DNA of 64,000 nucleotides from positions 1 to 64,000 of the IMG/VR virus record IMGVR_UViG_3300025759_000090, one strand, 5' to 3'. This stretch comes from a virus. This document shows, one piece after another, positions 36,025 through 45,504 of this stretch (position 1 is its first letter; the number at the start of each line of letters is the position of its first letter). A program made the position numbers and the translations under genes. Under the pieces are notes generated by a model that saw only the letters and a list, made by a program, of their open reading frames with translations, was not told the origin of the DNA and did no database searches.

Positions 36025-38037
36025 ATGGAAGAAAATCAGATAGAAGTTTTACAGTCATCAGAAAGTGCAAGTAAGTTTACAGTTATGATTGGTGAACATG
36101 AAGTTGTTCTCACATTTTTGTCATCTAAGAAAGGGAGAATTGACTTCTCAACAGACATAGATGGGAAGCCAAAAGGAAAACTAAATCTTCTATCTCAACA
36201 CAGTATAAATCGGTTCGTTTCTGCTGCTGGTATTGCAGAAGGTCAGAAGCAACTTTTCAAAGATACATTATTGGAAGTTGGAGTTATCATTAGAGATGCT
36301 AAATATACACCAGCACCCGAAGTTGTGAAGATTCCTGAAATTGACAAATATCTTGGTCAAGATTCTACATTAGGAGTTGTTGATGCCAACACGATGGAAA
36401 AGTTTCTTGCTGACGAATTGTTGTTGGATAAAATCAACAAAATATTACACGAATCAAGAGACACGCCTTTCATTGGTGATGATACAAATTTATTGTTGAC
36501 TTTTCTAGTTATTATGTCATGTAAAACAGACAACCCATTGAACTTGGAAATGGTAGCAACTTCTGCTGCTGGAAAAACATACATGGTTTTGACTGCAAGA
36601 AATGGTGTTCCAAAATCAATGTGTATGGTTCTTGCAGGTGCAAGTAGAGAGGCTTTGAAATATGATTATGATGAGATTGATGATGAAGGAAATTTCATCA
36701 TTCACGTTGATAACAAATGCATCATAATTTTGGAGAAAGATGAGTCATATTCTTTTGTCAAAAAAATGAAACCTTTGATGTCAGGTGATGATGATGAATT
36801 GGTTTGGAAAACACCAATCAAGAATGACTTGACAGGAGAAATAGAAACAAGAGATTTCATCATTCGTGGTCAACCCTCATTCATTACTTTGACTACAAGA
36901 AATCCAACAGAACAAGAGCAGATAACAAGAACTCTTTTGATGACTCCTGATACTACTGCTGGCAAGGTTGCTGATGTTGTGAAAAACTCTCTTTTGGCTA
37001 AAGCAAATCCTGACTTATTTCGGGTTCACAAAGACCTTACTTTAATGCAAGCATCCATGCTTTCGCTAGGCAAATATAGAGTTAGAAATATCTTCGCCCC
37101 TCAGATGGCAGATTTCTTCCCATCAAGGTCGGCTCAACATCAAAGAGATATAGGAAAAGTCCTATCAATTATTGACTCGATTACATTACTACATCAGAAG
37201 CAAAGACCTATTTACACGAATTCAAATGGAGAAGAATTTTTACTTGCATCTATTGAAGATAATATCATAGGTTTGGTGTTAGCAGATTTGGTTCTTAGAG
37301 CAAGCCTTTCAGGTGTACCCGATGACTCTTGGGCTACCTTTACTCAGATGATTAAAATGGATGAGTCTAATAGGGCTTTAACGATTGATAATATACTACA
37401 ATGGTTACACATCCATGCCTTCTCTCTTTCAAAGAATGCTTTGGTAGAAAAACACCTTCCAACTCTTGAAGATTCAGGTCTAATAGAAGTTCTTAGAAGA
37501 GGCGGTGGAAGAGGCGGAAAAAAGAAAACTTACAAGATTGTTAAGACAAGAAAAGGACTCATGGATAATTATTCTTTGACTCCATTATTTGTAGAAGGAA
37601 TCCGAAACAGTTTGATGGATATCATCTCAGAATATCGAAGTATAATTAACAAATCAGAAGTTCCAAATTCTGTAAGAAAGTTAGACAAAGGAGAAGGTGT
37701 AATATTGAAAGATTTGGGTTGTCAAAACAAAAAAGAATCTAAGGTTTGGAGAAGTCTTTTCTTGCCGACATATTTTCGACCAATCAATAAAGACACGTTG
37801 ATGTCAACAATCATTGGAGATAGTGAACAGAAGGACATTTTGTTTTCAGGAAAATCTTGGTTAGATGATGAACTAGAATCAGATGCAACTCAAGATTTAG
37901 AGAAACATCGAGTCATAAAAGAAAAAGTTAGAGAAGCATCCAAAGTTCATGTTAATGCTGACGATAACGATGTATGGGATGCTCTCATGGAAAATCATTT
38001 TTCAGATGATGATTTAAATCCCACTAATCATTCATAA
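36025..38037 (+). CDS. P-loop ATPase, putative replicative helicase
   Basis: 670 residues. Walker A ATSAAGKT (about 177-184); Walker B-like IIILEKDES (about 235-243); an Arg-containing segment LTTRNPTEQEQ near 291. A C-terminal winged-helix-like part follows (VEKHLPTLEDSGLIEVLRRG). This layout resembles AAA+ helicases coupled to primases in mobile elements. No MCM was found, so this and the XPD-like enzyme are the candidates for the replicative helicase. It lies directly before the SSB-like gene. Confidence 0.6.
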   Translation: MEENQIEVLQSSESASKFTVMIGEHEVVLTFLSSKKGRIDFSTDIDGKPKGKLNLLSQHSINRFVSAAGIAEGQKQLFKDTLLEVGVIIRDAKYTPAPEVVKIPEIDKYLGQDSTLGVVDANTMEKFLADELLLDKINKILHESRDTPFIGDDTNLLLTFLVIMSCKTDNPLNLEMVATSAAGKTYMVLTARNGVPKSMCMVLAGASREALKYDYDEIDDEGNFIIHVDNKCIIILEKDESYSFVKKMKPLMSGDDDELVWKTPIKNDLTGEIETRDFIIRGQPSFITLTTRNPTEQEQITRTLLMTPDTTAGKVADVVKNSLLAKANPDLFRVHKDLTLMQASMLSLGKYRVRNIFAPQMADFFPSRSAQHQRDIGKVLSIIDSITLLHQKQRPIYTNSNGEEFLLASIEDNIIGLVLADLVLRASLSGVPDDSWATFTQMIKMDESNRALTIDNILQWLHIHAFSLSKNALVEKHLPTLEDSGLIEVLRRGGGRGGKKKTYKIVKTRKGLMDNYSLTPLFVEGIRNSLMDIISEYRSIINKSEVPNSVRKLDKGEGVILKDLGCQNKKESKVWRSLFLPTYFRPINKDTLMSTIIGDSEQKDILFSGKSWLDDELESDATQDLEKHRVIKEKVREASKVHVNADDNDVWDALMENHFSDDDLNPTNHS

Positions 38038-38044
38038 GGGTGGG
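38031..38044 (+). promoter_or_regulatory. Class I promoter element
   Basis: TTCATAAG then GGTGGG; ATG 38062 is 23 bases after the first G. Confidence 0.75.
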
Positions 38045-38061
38045 AGAAACGGATAGGTTTT

Positions 38062-39264
38062 ATGTCGCCTAAAAAGACCCCAAGTAAATTGCCAAAGTAT
38101 GCTGAAAAGAGATTACGCCCATTCATAGATAGTGGGATTTCAAAAGGAATCTTTACTGATGATTCCACAGTAATTCAACTGTTCGCAAACTTTGCTAAAG
38201 ACCCAACAAACAAACCGCAAATAGACGCTCTAGGTGGAATGAAAAGTGAGATAGCACAGTCATTCGTTACAGATGCAGTTCTGATAGATTTAACCAGCAT
38301 TCTAAGACAGAAAAGATACACAGCACACGTTGATGTTTTTGAAGTTGCACATAGGACAGTTGGAATCAATAAAGGCAATCCTCGACCTGCCTGTTTTATG
38401 ATAGGTCAAGCAGTTATCGAAGATACAGATGGAAGCGTTATGGATTCAGCACTTTTCAGAATGAGTTTATGGGATGCCGAAACTGCAATAGCAGACGATG
38501 TTGAAGCAGGTGGAACTTACTCTCTAAGTGTATCTTGTAGGAATCTTGATGCGGAAGTTCTTGACCTTAGAACTCTTTCAGGAATTACTTCTTTCAAATC
38601 AGAAAATTATGACCATTCTGATAGAAGTGAATTGCTAAAATCAATGTTCGATATTACACCAATTTCTGACTTAGATGATGACATTAGCAGAAGCCCAACT
38701 GATTATCGTTTAGTTGAAGCAACTGTATCATATGCAGGTGTTCAGAATAGTAGGGCTGGAAGTCAATTTGGCAAGATGCTTTTGAAGGATGATTCTACTA
38801 TGACTATGGAAGCAATTGAAAGTGGTGAAAACTTACTTTTGAATTGCATAACATCAACATCTATTGCTTCAAGATTTGGAAAATACAGTCGCATTTTAGC
38901 ACTCCTAACTACGAAAGATAATGGTGAATATGGACTATCTGCAAATGTAGAAACTGCAATTGGTATTATCACAGTTGCACCCCCTGTTCCTGAAACTTCT
39001 GTTGGTTCAGATGATGATGATGATGATGCTGCTGATTACTTCAATAATTCAGACATCAAAACAATCGGTGATGATGAAGATGATGAAGAAGAAGTTGTGG
39101 AAGAAGTTGTGGAAGAAGTTGTGGAAGAAGTTGTGGAAGAAGTTGTGGAAGAAACCGAATCTGAAACAGAAGAAGAAGCGACTGTTGAAGTCAACACGGA
39201 ATCTAATGAAAATCCAAGTCCAGCAGAATCCGATGACGATGACGATGATTGGGAAGATTGGTGA
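38062..39264 (+). CDS. SSB/RPA-like single-strand DNA-binding protein (putative)
   Basis: 400 residues. Residues 75-300 hold two beta-rich regions compatible with OB folds (ACFMIGQAVIEDTDGSVMD; YRLVEATVSYAGVQNSRAG). From about 315 the tail is acidic, includes (VVEE)5 encoded by perfect 12-base units, and ends DDDDDDWEDW, an acidic tip with aromatic residues like the protein-recruiting tails of SSBs. Start set by the class I element; GTGA overlap with the Sak4-like gene supports a recombination/replication role. Confidence 0.6.
   Translation: MSPKKTPSKLPKYAEKRLRPFIDSGISKGIFTDDSTVIQLFANFAKDPTNKPQIDALGGMKSEIAQSFVTDAVLIDLTSILRQKRYTAHVDVFEVAHRTVGINKGNPRPACFMIGQAVIEDTDGSVMDSALFRMSLWDAETAIADDVEAGGTYSLSVSCRNLDAEVLDLRTLSGITSFKSENYDHSDRSELLKSMFDITPISDLDDDISRSPTDYRLVEATVSYAGVQNSRAGSQFGKMLLKDDSTMTMEAIESGENLLLNCITSTSIASRFGKYSRILALLTTKDNGEYGLSANVETAIGIITVAPPVPETSVGSDDDDDDAADYFNNSDIKTIGDDEDDEEEVVEEVVEEVVEEVVEEVVEETESETEEEATVEVNTESNENPSPAESDDDDDDWEDW
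39094..39153 (+). repeat. Five tandem copies of GTTGTGGAAGAA
   Basis: Perfect 12-base units encoding (VVEE)5, the same peptide as at 17919-17978 but with different codons. Confidence 0.95.
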
Positions 39265-40157
39265 TTGAAGTGGCGAAAAAGAAAGTTGCGAAATATGCAG
39301 ATTTGATTGAGTCATGCGACACAGGTTCAGATATGGCAAATAGACCCCAACTAAGGCACATAAAACTGCAAGGATTTGCTGGTGGTGGTAAATCTCATTT
39401 CGCAATTTCTTTCTTCGCACATCAATCGAAAGGACTGAAACCCGAAGAGTGTTTATGTACGATTATTGATTGTGATTTAGAAGGTCAATCTGCTTTGGTG
39501 AAAAGAGAAGATATCTTGCCAAAAGAACTTCGACCAAGACTTCTGAGAAAGGTTTGTAGAACACCAACAGATGTCAATGAAATTTCACTTGCATTTATTG
39601 ATTTACACAGGCAACATCAGGAAAAATATCCTGATGGATGTCGAGTATTAATTTTTGAAAACGAATCTGCATTTTATGTTGGATGTAGAGATTTTTATTC
39701 TCAAGAAGTTCATGGTAAAAGTGAAGCAGATTTGATGCTAGAAAGACAAACCCAAGCGATAGCAGAAGGCAAGAAAACTTTACCTGCTTTCAAGGAAGGT
39801 CAAATGCACTCATACAAAGTCATTAACAGATTATTCTTTACACCATATGAAAGGCTTAAAATTGCAGCAGAAATGTTTCAGTTTCACTTCCTATCAACTG
39901 TGCTTCTTAGAGAATATACTGAGGGGTATGGAACAGCCAACGAAAAGAGAGTTGTTACAGCAGCAGGTAGAGCAGAAATGACTGACCCTATCTTCGATTG
40001 GATTATTGAGTTTCATCAACAACAAAGAGCCAAAGGAAAAGAAATCAAAACTAGACACATTTCCATTGTTAGAAAGAGTAGAGTTTGCACTCCATTCCAA
40101 CTGATGAATCCGAATCAAGAAAAGTTTTGGAAGGCTGTTGAAGATAACAGTCAATAA
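39261..40157 (+). CDS. Sak4/RecA-like ATPase
   Basis: 298 residues from GTG 39261 (GTGA overlap); GTG 39270 is an alternative. Walker A GFAGGGKS (about 38-45) follows a short N-terminal segment, and a Walker B-like CRVLIFENES lies near 128-137. This compact RecA-core layout is that of the Sak4/AAA_24 family of viral annealing or recombination ATPases. Flanked by the SSB-like and Cas4-like genes, a typical recombination cassette. Confidence 0.65.
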   Translation: MIEVAKKKVAKYADLIESCDTGSDMANRPQLRHIKLQGFAGGGKSHFAISFFAHQSKGLKPEECLCTIIDCDLEGQSALVKREDILPKELRPRLLRKVCRTPTDVNEISLAFIDLHRQHQEKYPDGCRVLIFENESAFYVGCRDFYSQEVHGKSEADLMLERQTQAIAEGKKTLPAFKEGQMHSYKVINRLFFTPYERLKIAAEMFQFHFLSTVLLREYTEGYGTANEKRVVTAAGRAEMTDPIFDWIIEFHQQQRAKGKEIKTRHISIVRKSRVCTPFQLMNPNQEKFWKAVEDNSQ

Positions 40158-40188
40158 TTATCAAATAGAGACAAACTGAGGCATTGAA

Positions 40189-41385
40189 ATGAAAGTTCCG
40201 TACTTATCCGCATCAAGACTAAAACTTGCTCAGGATTGTATGTTTTCTTATGGGAAAAAATACGACCCTGATACTGCTGATGATAGAACTATCAGATGGA
40301 AGAATGAACATCGAGATAATATGCAAGCAGCGAAGTTAGGAAATAACATTCACAATGCTTTGGAAGAATGGAGAAGGCCGAACCCCGAAACAGGAAAAGT
40401 AAGAAGGCCATTGTTGAAAAAATTGCTAGAATTGTATGACGAAGAATCTTCTAAGAATGAAGTAAATTTCGATATGTATGAAGATGGAAAAAATATGATT
40501 AAAAGATGGTTCGTAGAAAGGGGTGGAAATAAGGTAAAAGTTCTTGCAGTCGAACAAGCATTTGGCTCACACAAAGCACCATACAAACTATCCAATGGAA
40601 CACCCATTTTCGGTTTCATAGATTTGGTGTTAGAACACCCTGATGGAACAATAGAATTGCTCGATTACAAATCGCAAAGAAAACCAATCAAACAAGAAGA
40701 AGCAGATTCAAATGTTCAGGCTGGAATGTATCTTGCAGTAGCAAGTGAAATATGGCCTGATAGAGATATCATTTTTACTTTTGATTTGTTACGATATGGA
40801 ACTGTAACAACCATATGGTCAGATGAAAAAATAGACTCATTCAAATCATGGTTGAAAGGTAAGTATGAATGGATTCAATCTGTAACTGACCCTGTACCAA
40901 CAATAGGTGAAGGATGTAAGTGGTGTCCGTTTGTAGATATATGTCCGACAGCACAGGATTTGATAATGAATGGTTCATGGGATTTGGTAGTGCCTGATGA
41001 CCCAACTATTCTTGACCAAAATGAAATGCTTACAACTCTTGCATCAGTCAAAGCAGCACAGGCAATTTTGACTAAGAAAAGAAAGCAAATAGAAGATACA
41101 ATAAAACAAGAATGGTTTGACATGGTTTCAGGTGGAGAAGCAGTAGAAACTAAGGAGTGGAAGGTTACATATGATGATAGAAAAAGAACAGAATATATTC
41201 CATCAGAAGTTCAAAGAATAGTAGGTGCAACAGCCTATGGTCAAATCTCAACTTTATCTAAGACTGCTGTTGAACGAATATTGCCTATATTACCCGATAA
41301 TGTAGCCGAAGAAGTAAAGAGTTCCGCTATTACTAAACCCTACCGCACATTGAATGTAAGACGAAAGGCGAATGACGAACTCTAA
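40189..41385 (+). CDS. Cas4/RecB-like nuclease with Fe-S cysteines
   Basis: 398 residues, PD-(D/E)XK fold. YLSASRLKLAQDC (Cys17), active-site strands GFIDLVLEHPDG and IELLDYKSQ (about 141-161), and the C-terminal cluster CKWCPFVDIC (Cys 243, 246, 252) give the four cysteines of the Fe-S exonuclease family. Residues 280-398 form an added helical domain. Predicted DNA end processing with the Sak4-like and SSB-like proteins. Confidence 0.82.
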   Translation: MKVPYLSASRLKLAQDCMFSYGKKYDPDTADDRTIRWKNEHRDNMQAAKLGNNIHNALEEWRRPNPETGKVRRPLLKKLLELYDEESSKNEVNFDMYEDGKNMIKRWFVERGGNKVKVLAVEQAFGSHKAPYKLSNGTPIFGFIDLVLEHPDGTIELLDYKSQRKPIKQEEADSNVQAGMYLAVASEIWPDRDIIFTFDLLRYGTVTTIWSDEKIDSFKSWLKGKYEWIQSVTDPVPTIGEGCKWCPFVDICPTAQDLIMNGSWDLVVPDDPTILDQNEMLTTLASVKAAQAILTKKRKQIEDTIKQEWFDMVSGGEAVETKEWKVTYDDRKRTEYIPSEVQRIVGATAYGQISTLSKTAVERILPILPDNVAEEVKSSAITKPYRTLNVRRKANDEL

Positions 41386-41728
41386 CGATGAACAAAAAGA
41401 CCCAATTTCAAGGGAAGTTCCTTCGTCAAAATATGGTACTCGTAAGTTCGGTAGAATGGGTAAAACCGATGGCCGAAATGTCAAAAGATTATGGAAGGCT
41501 TTGATTGCTGCTGGTGCGATTTATCCTGATGGAAATCCGTTGACAACAGGAGAAATAGTTCAGTTGAAAAATCAACCATTTGAGATTCACAGATTGACAA
41601 ATCATCTAGCCAAAAAACCACATCTGTTTTTTTGTGCTGGTGAATCGAGAGTTGCAGGTCTTGATGGAAGAACAAAATATCCTCAGAAAACTTGGTTAGC
41701 ACATGAAGATGCTTACGATGAAAAATAA
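41372..41728 (+). CDS. Hypothetical basic protein
   Basis: 118 residues, overlapping the nuclease gene by 14 bases. Basic, with a helix-turn-helix-like stretch (NVKRLWKALIAAGAIYPDG, LTTGEIVQL). May bind DNA; family not recognised. Confidence 0.5.
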   Translation: MTNSNDEQKDPISREVPSSKYGTRKFGRMGKTDGRNVKRLWKALIAAGAIYPDGNPLTTGEIVQLKNQPFEIHRLTNHLAKKPHLFFCAGESRVAGLDGRTKYPQKTWLAHEDAYDEK

Positions 41729-41829
41729 ATTTCTCGATTTTTTCCTCAGTTTTTTTCAAACATTCCATGTTGAAGCCAACATCTGAATTGATTCAAGCCG
41801 AAAAACTATGAATTCACAAAATGACTTCA

Positions 41830-41843
41830 TTTATATCGGTGGG
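41830..41843 (+). promoter_or_regulatory. Class I promoter element
   Basis: TTTATATC then GGTGGG; ATG 41861 is 23 bases after the first G. A palindrome copy lies upstream at 41768-41781. Confidence 0.75.
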
Positions 41844-41860
41844 CTAACCAATGAAAAATT

Positions 41861-42658
41861 ATGATAACACCCAACAGTCATGTATCAAGAAATGCAACAA
41901 TAAGAGTATCAGCATCATCACTTTCAAAGACGTTGAAAAGAATAGTTATGGATAAGCCAGCCAGCCCTGTGAGGATGCTTCTAACAAACGATGGAATTAG
42001 TATATGGACTCACGACATATCTAACACTATGAATCTTCTATTAACCAATTCTAAGGTAGATGATTTGAAAGTAAAAGAGCCGTGTGTTTTACTCATTTCT
42101 CCCGATTCGTTTTCTGATTTATTATCTGCAAAATTTGGTAATGAAATAATACAAATTTCAACAGAAGCGAACAAGCCAATTGTCATCAAAAATAAAAACG
42201 GTTCTCGAACTGTATATCATGCAGCAGATGAAGATGACTGTGCAATAGTTCCTGATAGATGGTTGATGCCAAAAGACAAGAAAGGATGGGTCAAGATTCC
42301 TCAAAAAGACAATGAAGTTTGCACTACAAGAATAACGATTTCAAGAGATTCATTATCTCAAGGTTTGGTTGATATGAAAGTAGCCAAAGCACCTTACATT
42401 GTATTTACTTTTGACAACAAAAAATCAACCTGTGCATCAGGTCATTGGGGTGCTAAAAATAATCAATCTTATTCCGTTATAGATGCAGAAGTTGAAGGAG
42501 AAAAAGTCGAGATTAGTTTGTCAGAAATACTTGCTGGAATACTATCTCGATGTGATGGAAATACTTTCATTATTCACAAACACAAAGATATTCCATTTAT
42601 TGTTGTAGAATGTGGTGATACAACATTGATTGTTGCTGAGACAATGAGGGATGTGTGA
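41861..42658 (+). CDS. Sliding clamp (PCNA-like)
   Basis: 265 residues, two-domain beta-alpha-beta pattern of PCNA: ASSLSKTLKRIVMDKPAS and MLLTNDGISIWTHD in the first domain, ITISRDSLSQGLVDMKVAKAPYIVFTF and a closing FIVVECGDTTLIVAETM strand in the second. It would encircle DNA and tether PolB and other enzymes. The next gene follows at once. Confidence 0.8.
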   Translation: MITPNSHVSRNATIRVSASSLSKTLKRIVMDKPASPVRMLLTNDGISIWTHDISNTMNLLLTNSKVDDLKVKEPCVLLISPDSFSDLLSAKFGNEIIQISTEANKPIVIKNKNGSRTVYHAADEDDCAIVPDRWLMPKDKKGWVKIPQKDNEVCTTRITISRDSLSQGLVDMKVAKAPYIVFTFDNKKSTCASGHWGAKNNQSYSVIDAEVEGEKVEISLSEILAGILSRCDGNTFIIHKHKDIPFIVVECGDTTLIVAETMRDV

Positions 42659-42660
42659 GT

Positions 42661-42885
42661 ATGTTCGACCCAAACAAAAACCGATTCGATTTACAATTAG
42701 CAGAAGAGATGTTAGGTATGACAGAAGATGACAAAATATCCTTGAAACTAATTGTCTCAGTTGACCTACTTTTGGCTCATGCTGGAATCACCGATGAACA
42801 AGTTCAGATGGCTTACAAAGCAAGAGTTAAATCTCACATTCAAGATGCTTCGGATAATCTAAAAAATATACTGAATGAAGAGTGA
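42661..42885 (+). CDS. Small acidic helical protein
   Basis: 74 residues from ATG 42661, or 76 from GTG 42655, which overlaps the clamp stop. Helical (LQLAEEMLGMTEDDKISLKL). It lies between clamp and primase genes with overlapping ends, so a replisome accessory role is likely, but no family is recognised. Confidence 0.5.
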   Translation: MFDPNKNRFDLQLAEEMLGMTEDDKISLKLIVSVDLLLAHAGITDEQVQMAYKARVKSHIQDASDNLKNILNEE

Positions 42886-42890
42886 TTGAG

Positions 42891-44081
42891 ATGAGTTTAT
42901 TCGATGTTGACAACATTGATGAAATGGCTAATCATTTTGGATTCAAACATTATCCAAGAGCCATAGGAAATCCACGTCAAAACTTTGTCTTTGCTACGGA
43001 AGATATCTATCGGTCTTACTCAAAATGGAATGGAAATAAATCTTGTTTCATAAGCACAGGTGGATATGATAATTTACAATATGAAGTTGGAAATAAACAA
43101 TCTCCAAAAACAATTGTTTACGAACTAACTTTCTTCGACTTTGACCATTCAACAAAACCTGAAAATGCATTTGCTGATGCTCAAAGATTATCTGCGTTTT
43201 TGAGAGAAATGAATGTGGCTCATTGGGTTCAATATAGTGGTAGTAAAGGATATCATTTATTCATAGTCCATGAGGCTACTAGATTCAAATTTGACTTCAA
43301 GGATGGTAGTGGTGAAGCATTGAAGCAAATCGTGCATCAGACGCAAGACCATTTGCGTAAAACGATAGGTCTGAATACACTTGATGAGCAGACAACAGGC
43401 GACCCCAAAAGACTGTGCAGATTTCCTTTTTCTAAGCACATAGATAGACATGGAAATAGTAGTGGCCGACACGCAATGCCTGTTGATGTGGAACTTCTCG
43501 ATACACTATCACATGAGGACATTGAAAAGATGTCTTATCGGCCAAAATATGAGTTGCCTAAAATCAATGGAAGGAAATTAAAACTGATTGATTTTGTAAA
43601 GGAACTCGGAGTAAAATTACATTCTCCTGAATCATTACTTCGACCCGTTGTAAATGTTGACTTCAACATTGCTCAAACCGATGCGGAAGCATCTCGATTT
43701 CTTGCATCCTTAGATAGAAGATGTATGGGAGTTGTCAATGAATTAAAGAGAAGAAATCCACCACATAAGCCGAGAGTTTATTCTGCTTTGTTTGCTAAAA
43801 TATTAGGAATGGGTTTGCATGATTTTGAAAAGATATGGATGCAGTTAGGAACTGAAATTGGATATGTAGATTTACACAATACTGAACATCGGCTGTATCA
43901 AATGTCAACTATCTTCGATGACCCCAAATATTACATCTTCCCAAACTGCACTACGCTCAAAGCAAATGGATGCTGTGTAGGCGATATTTGCCCCCGATTC
44001 AAGGATATGGGGGGCATGGATTATCAACCCCGTCAGATTAAACGCAAATGGTCGAAACGGGATGATATCAAATCAACGTAA
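42891..44081 (+). CDS. Archaeo-eukaryotic primase (PriS-like) with Cys-rich C-terminus
   Basis: 396 residues from ATG 42891. Catalytic FFDFDH (81-86) and SGSKGYH (116-122), then GDPKRLCRFPFSKH carrying the conserved Arg/His. The C-terminus has CTTLKANGCCVGDIC, which recalls the Fe-S region of the large primase subunit, so this may be a fused single-chain primase. It makes primers for PolB. Overlaps the XPF-like gene by 20 bases. Confidence 0.85.
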   Translation: MSLFDVDNIDEMANHFGFKHYPRAIGNPRQNFVFATEDIYRSYSKWNGNKSCFISTGGYDNLQYEVGNKQSPKTIVYELTFFDFDHSTKPENAFADAQRLSAFLREMNVAHWVQYSGSKGYHLFIVHEATRFKFDFKDGSGEALKQIVHQTQDHLRKTIGLNTLDEQTTGDPKRLCRFPFSKHIDRHGNSSGRHAMPVDVELLDTLSHEDIEKMSYRPKYELPKINGRKLKLIDFVKELGVKLHSPESLLRPVVNVDFNIAQTDAEASRFLASLDRRCMGVVNELKRRNPPHKPRVYSALFAKILGMGLHDFEKIWMQLGTEIGYVDLHNTEHRLYQMSTIFDDPKYYIFPNCTTLKANGCCVGDICPRFKDMGGMDYQPRQIKRKWSKRDDIKST

Positions 44082-44925
44082 GACAAGATATGGAAGATTA
44101 CTTGATGACCGTTCTGAACTAATTGATTTTCTCGATTCTGCTTCACTTGGTCAACTGCTGGGATTCTCTCGATTCCTAACTGTGGAACTTGTTGAAGTCA
44201 ACACGCAATCATTGTCAATTTCTCCAAGTTCAGATGAGATTTTTCCACTTGTCAATCAGATGATTTTGAATGAGTTATTTTCTCGACATAGACGGGTTGA
44301 CCATAGAGAACATAAAGAAATGCTGACCTATCTTTCTGAACTTGGTTTTGAGATAGTTAGTCTTGATACAGGCAAGGGTGATGTATCAACAAGAAAGGTC
44401 AGCATAGAACGTAAGGAAGATGACTTCATTCCTTCCCTGTTTGATGGCCGTAGGCTCAAGCAGTTGGGTGCTATGAGAGAAGAGGCTGAATACTCCTATC
44501 TGATTGTTTCAAAGTCTTACGATGCGATTAGATTAGGTGCAAGAGATAGGGGTGTTAGTGAACAAACTCTAATCTCTTTCATAGCATCTCTATGTGCTGT
44601 TGGATATCCACCAATTTTTATTGACAACAGGCATGATGCTGCATTACTAACTCACAAGATAGTTCAGAAAATAGAAGATGATAATCCAAGACTGTATGTG
44701 CCTAGACCAAAATCTCCAACTGTAAATGAATATCGAGATTGTCTGATTGAAGGATTACCAAAAATCGGTTCAAAATTACGAAGAAGGATTACCAAAAAAT
44801 ATCCAACAATAATTTCACTTTGTCAAACAACACCGGAAGAACTCTCGACAATCGAAGGTGTTGGCCTCAACACAGCAAACAGAATACTCTCAGTTTTACG
44901 TGGAGAAAAAAATGATTCGGCTTAG
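44062..44925 (+). CDS. XPF/ERCC4-type nuclease with HhH domain
   Basis: 287 residues. After an N-terminal segment, the ERCC4 nuclease spans about 90-215, with VSIERKEDDF holding the ERKxxxD-like core (115-121) and GRRLKQLGAMREEA after it. Residues 230-280 form a double helix-hairpin-helix (LIEGLPKIGSKLRRRI, ELSTIEGVGLNTANRIL). Archaeal XPF acts on branched DNA with PCNA, whose gene is two genes upstream. Two palindrome copies (44190 and 44859) lie inside. Confidence 0.85.
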   Translation: MISNQRKTRYGRLLDDRSELIDFLDSASLGQLLGFSRFLTVELVEVNTQSLSISPSSDEIFPLVNQMILNELFSRHRRVDHREHKEMLTYLSELGFEIVSLDTGKGDVSTRKVSIERKEDDFIPSLFDGRRLKQLGAMREEAEYSYLIVSKSYDAIRLGARDRGVSEQTLISFIASLCAVGYPPIFIDNRHDAALLTHKIVQKIEDDNPRLYVPRPKSPTVNEYRDCLIEGLPKIGSKLRRRITKKYPTIISLCQTTPEELSTIEGVGLNTANRILSVLRGEKNDSA

Positions 44926-45013
44926 TCAGAAAATGAAGTTTTGATAGAAAAAACCATTGATTTACCCTATGTATTGATATAGGGAATGCCCCCCTTGCTC
45001 ATAACATGAGCAA
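44924..45013 (+). promoter_or_regulatory. Class II promoter with three TTGATA-like boxes and start-codon inverted repeat
   Basis: AGTCAGA at 44924, then boxes at 44941 (TTGATA), 44957 (TTGATT) and 44974 (TTGATA), spacing 17, 16 and 17, then GGGAATGCCCCCC. ATG 45006 is 32 bases after the last box and lies in TTGCTCATAACATGAGCAA (44995-45013). Confidence 0.75.
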
Positions 45014-45494
45014 CCAAGCAGACAACAAAAACGCACCGGAACTTGTGTTAATGATGGGATTACCAGCAGCAGGTAAATCATATGTAAGAGAAAATATGTT
45101 CTTGGGAACTCATTCTTTCATCGACTGTGATACAATCAAAGAATCAATGCCTGAATATGACCCACTAAATCCTCAAACTGTCCACGAAGAATCAAAAGTA
45201 TTGTGTCATCAAATGATGCTAGACTTATTTGAAAACCCAACCAATGCAGTATATGATTCCACAGGAACTAACTCTGAGAAAATGACAACATACATTCACA
45301 TGGCTCAGGCTGCTGGAATGACAACAAAATTAGTATTCGTAGATGTTTCAATCGAGACATCAATTTACAGAAATGCAAACAGGCCAAGAGTAGTGCCTGA
45401 ACACATCATCAGAACCAAAGCACAACAAATCTACGAATCATACGATATTGTATCATCATTAACAGATTCAATCGAGAGAGTTTTGAACGAGTAA
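45006..45494 (+). CDS. P-loop kinase (AAA_33/zeta-like)
   Basis: 162 residues. Walker A GLPAAGKS (18-25), then FIDCDTIKESM and VYDSTGTNSEK (lid and Walker B-like region). This fold covers polynucleotide kinases, nucleotide kinases and zeta-type toxins. Shares a near-identical promoter and start region with the metallopeptidase gene at 34457. Confidence 0.75.
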   Translation: MSNQADNKNAPELVLMMGLPAAGKSYVRENMFLGTHSFIDCDTIKESMPEYDPLNPQTVHEESKVLCHQMMLDLFENPTNAVYDSTGTNSEKMTTYIHMAQAAGMTTKLVFVDVSIETSIYRNANRPRVVPEHIIRTKAQQIYESYDIVSSLTDSIERVLNE

Positions 45495-45504
45495 AATCAA
45501 TTCT

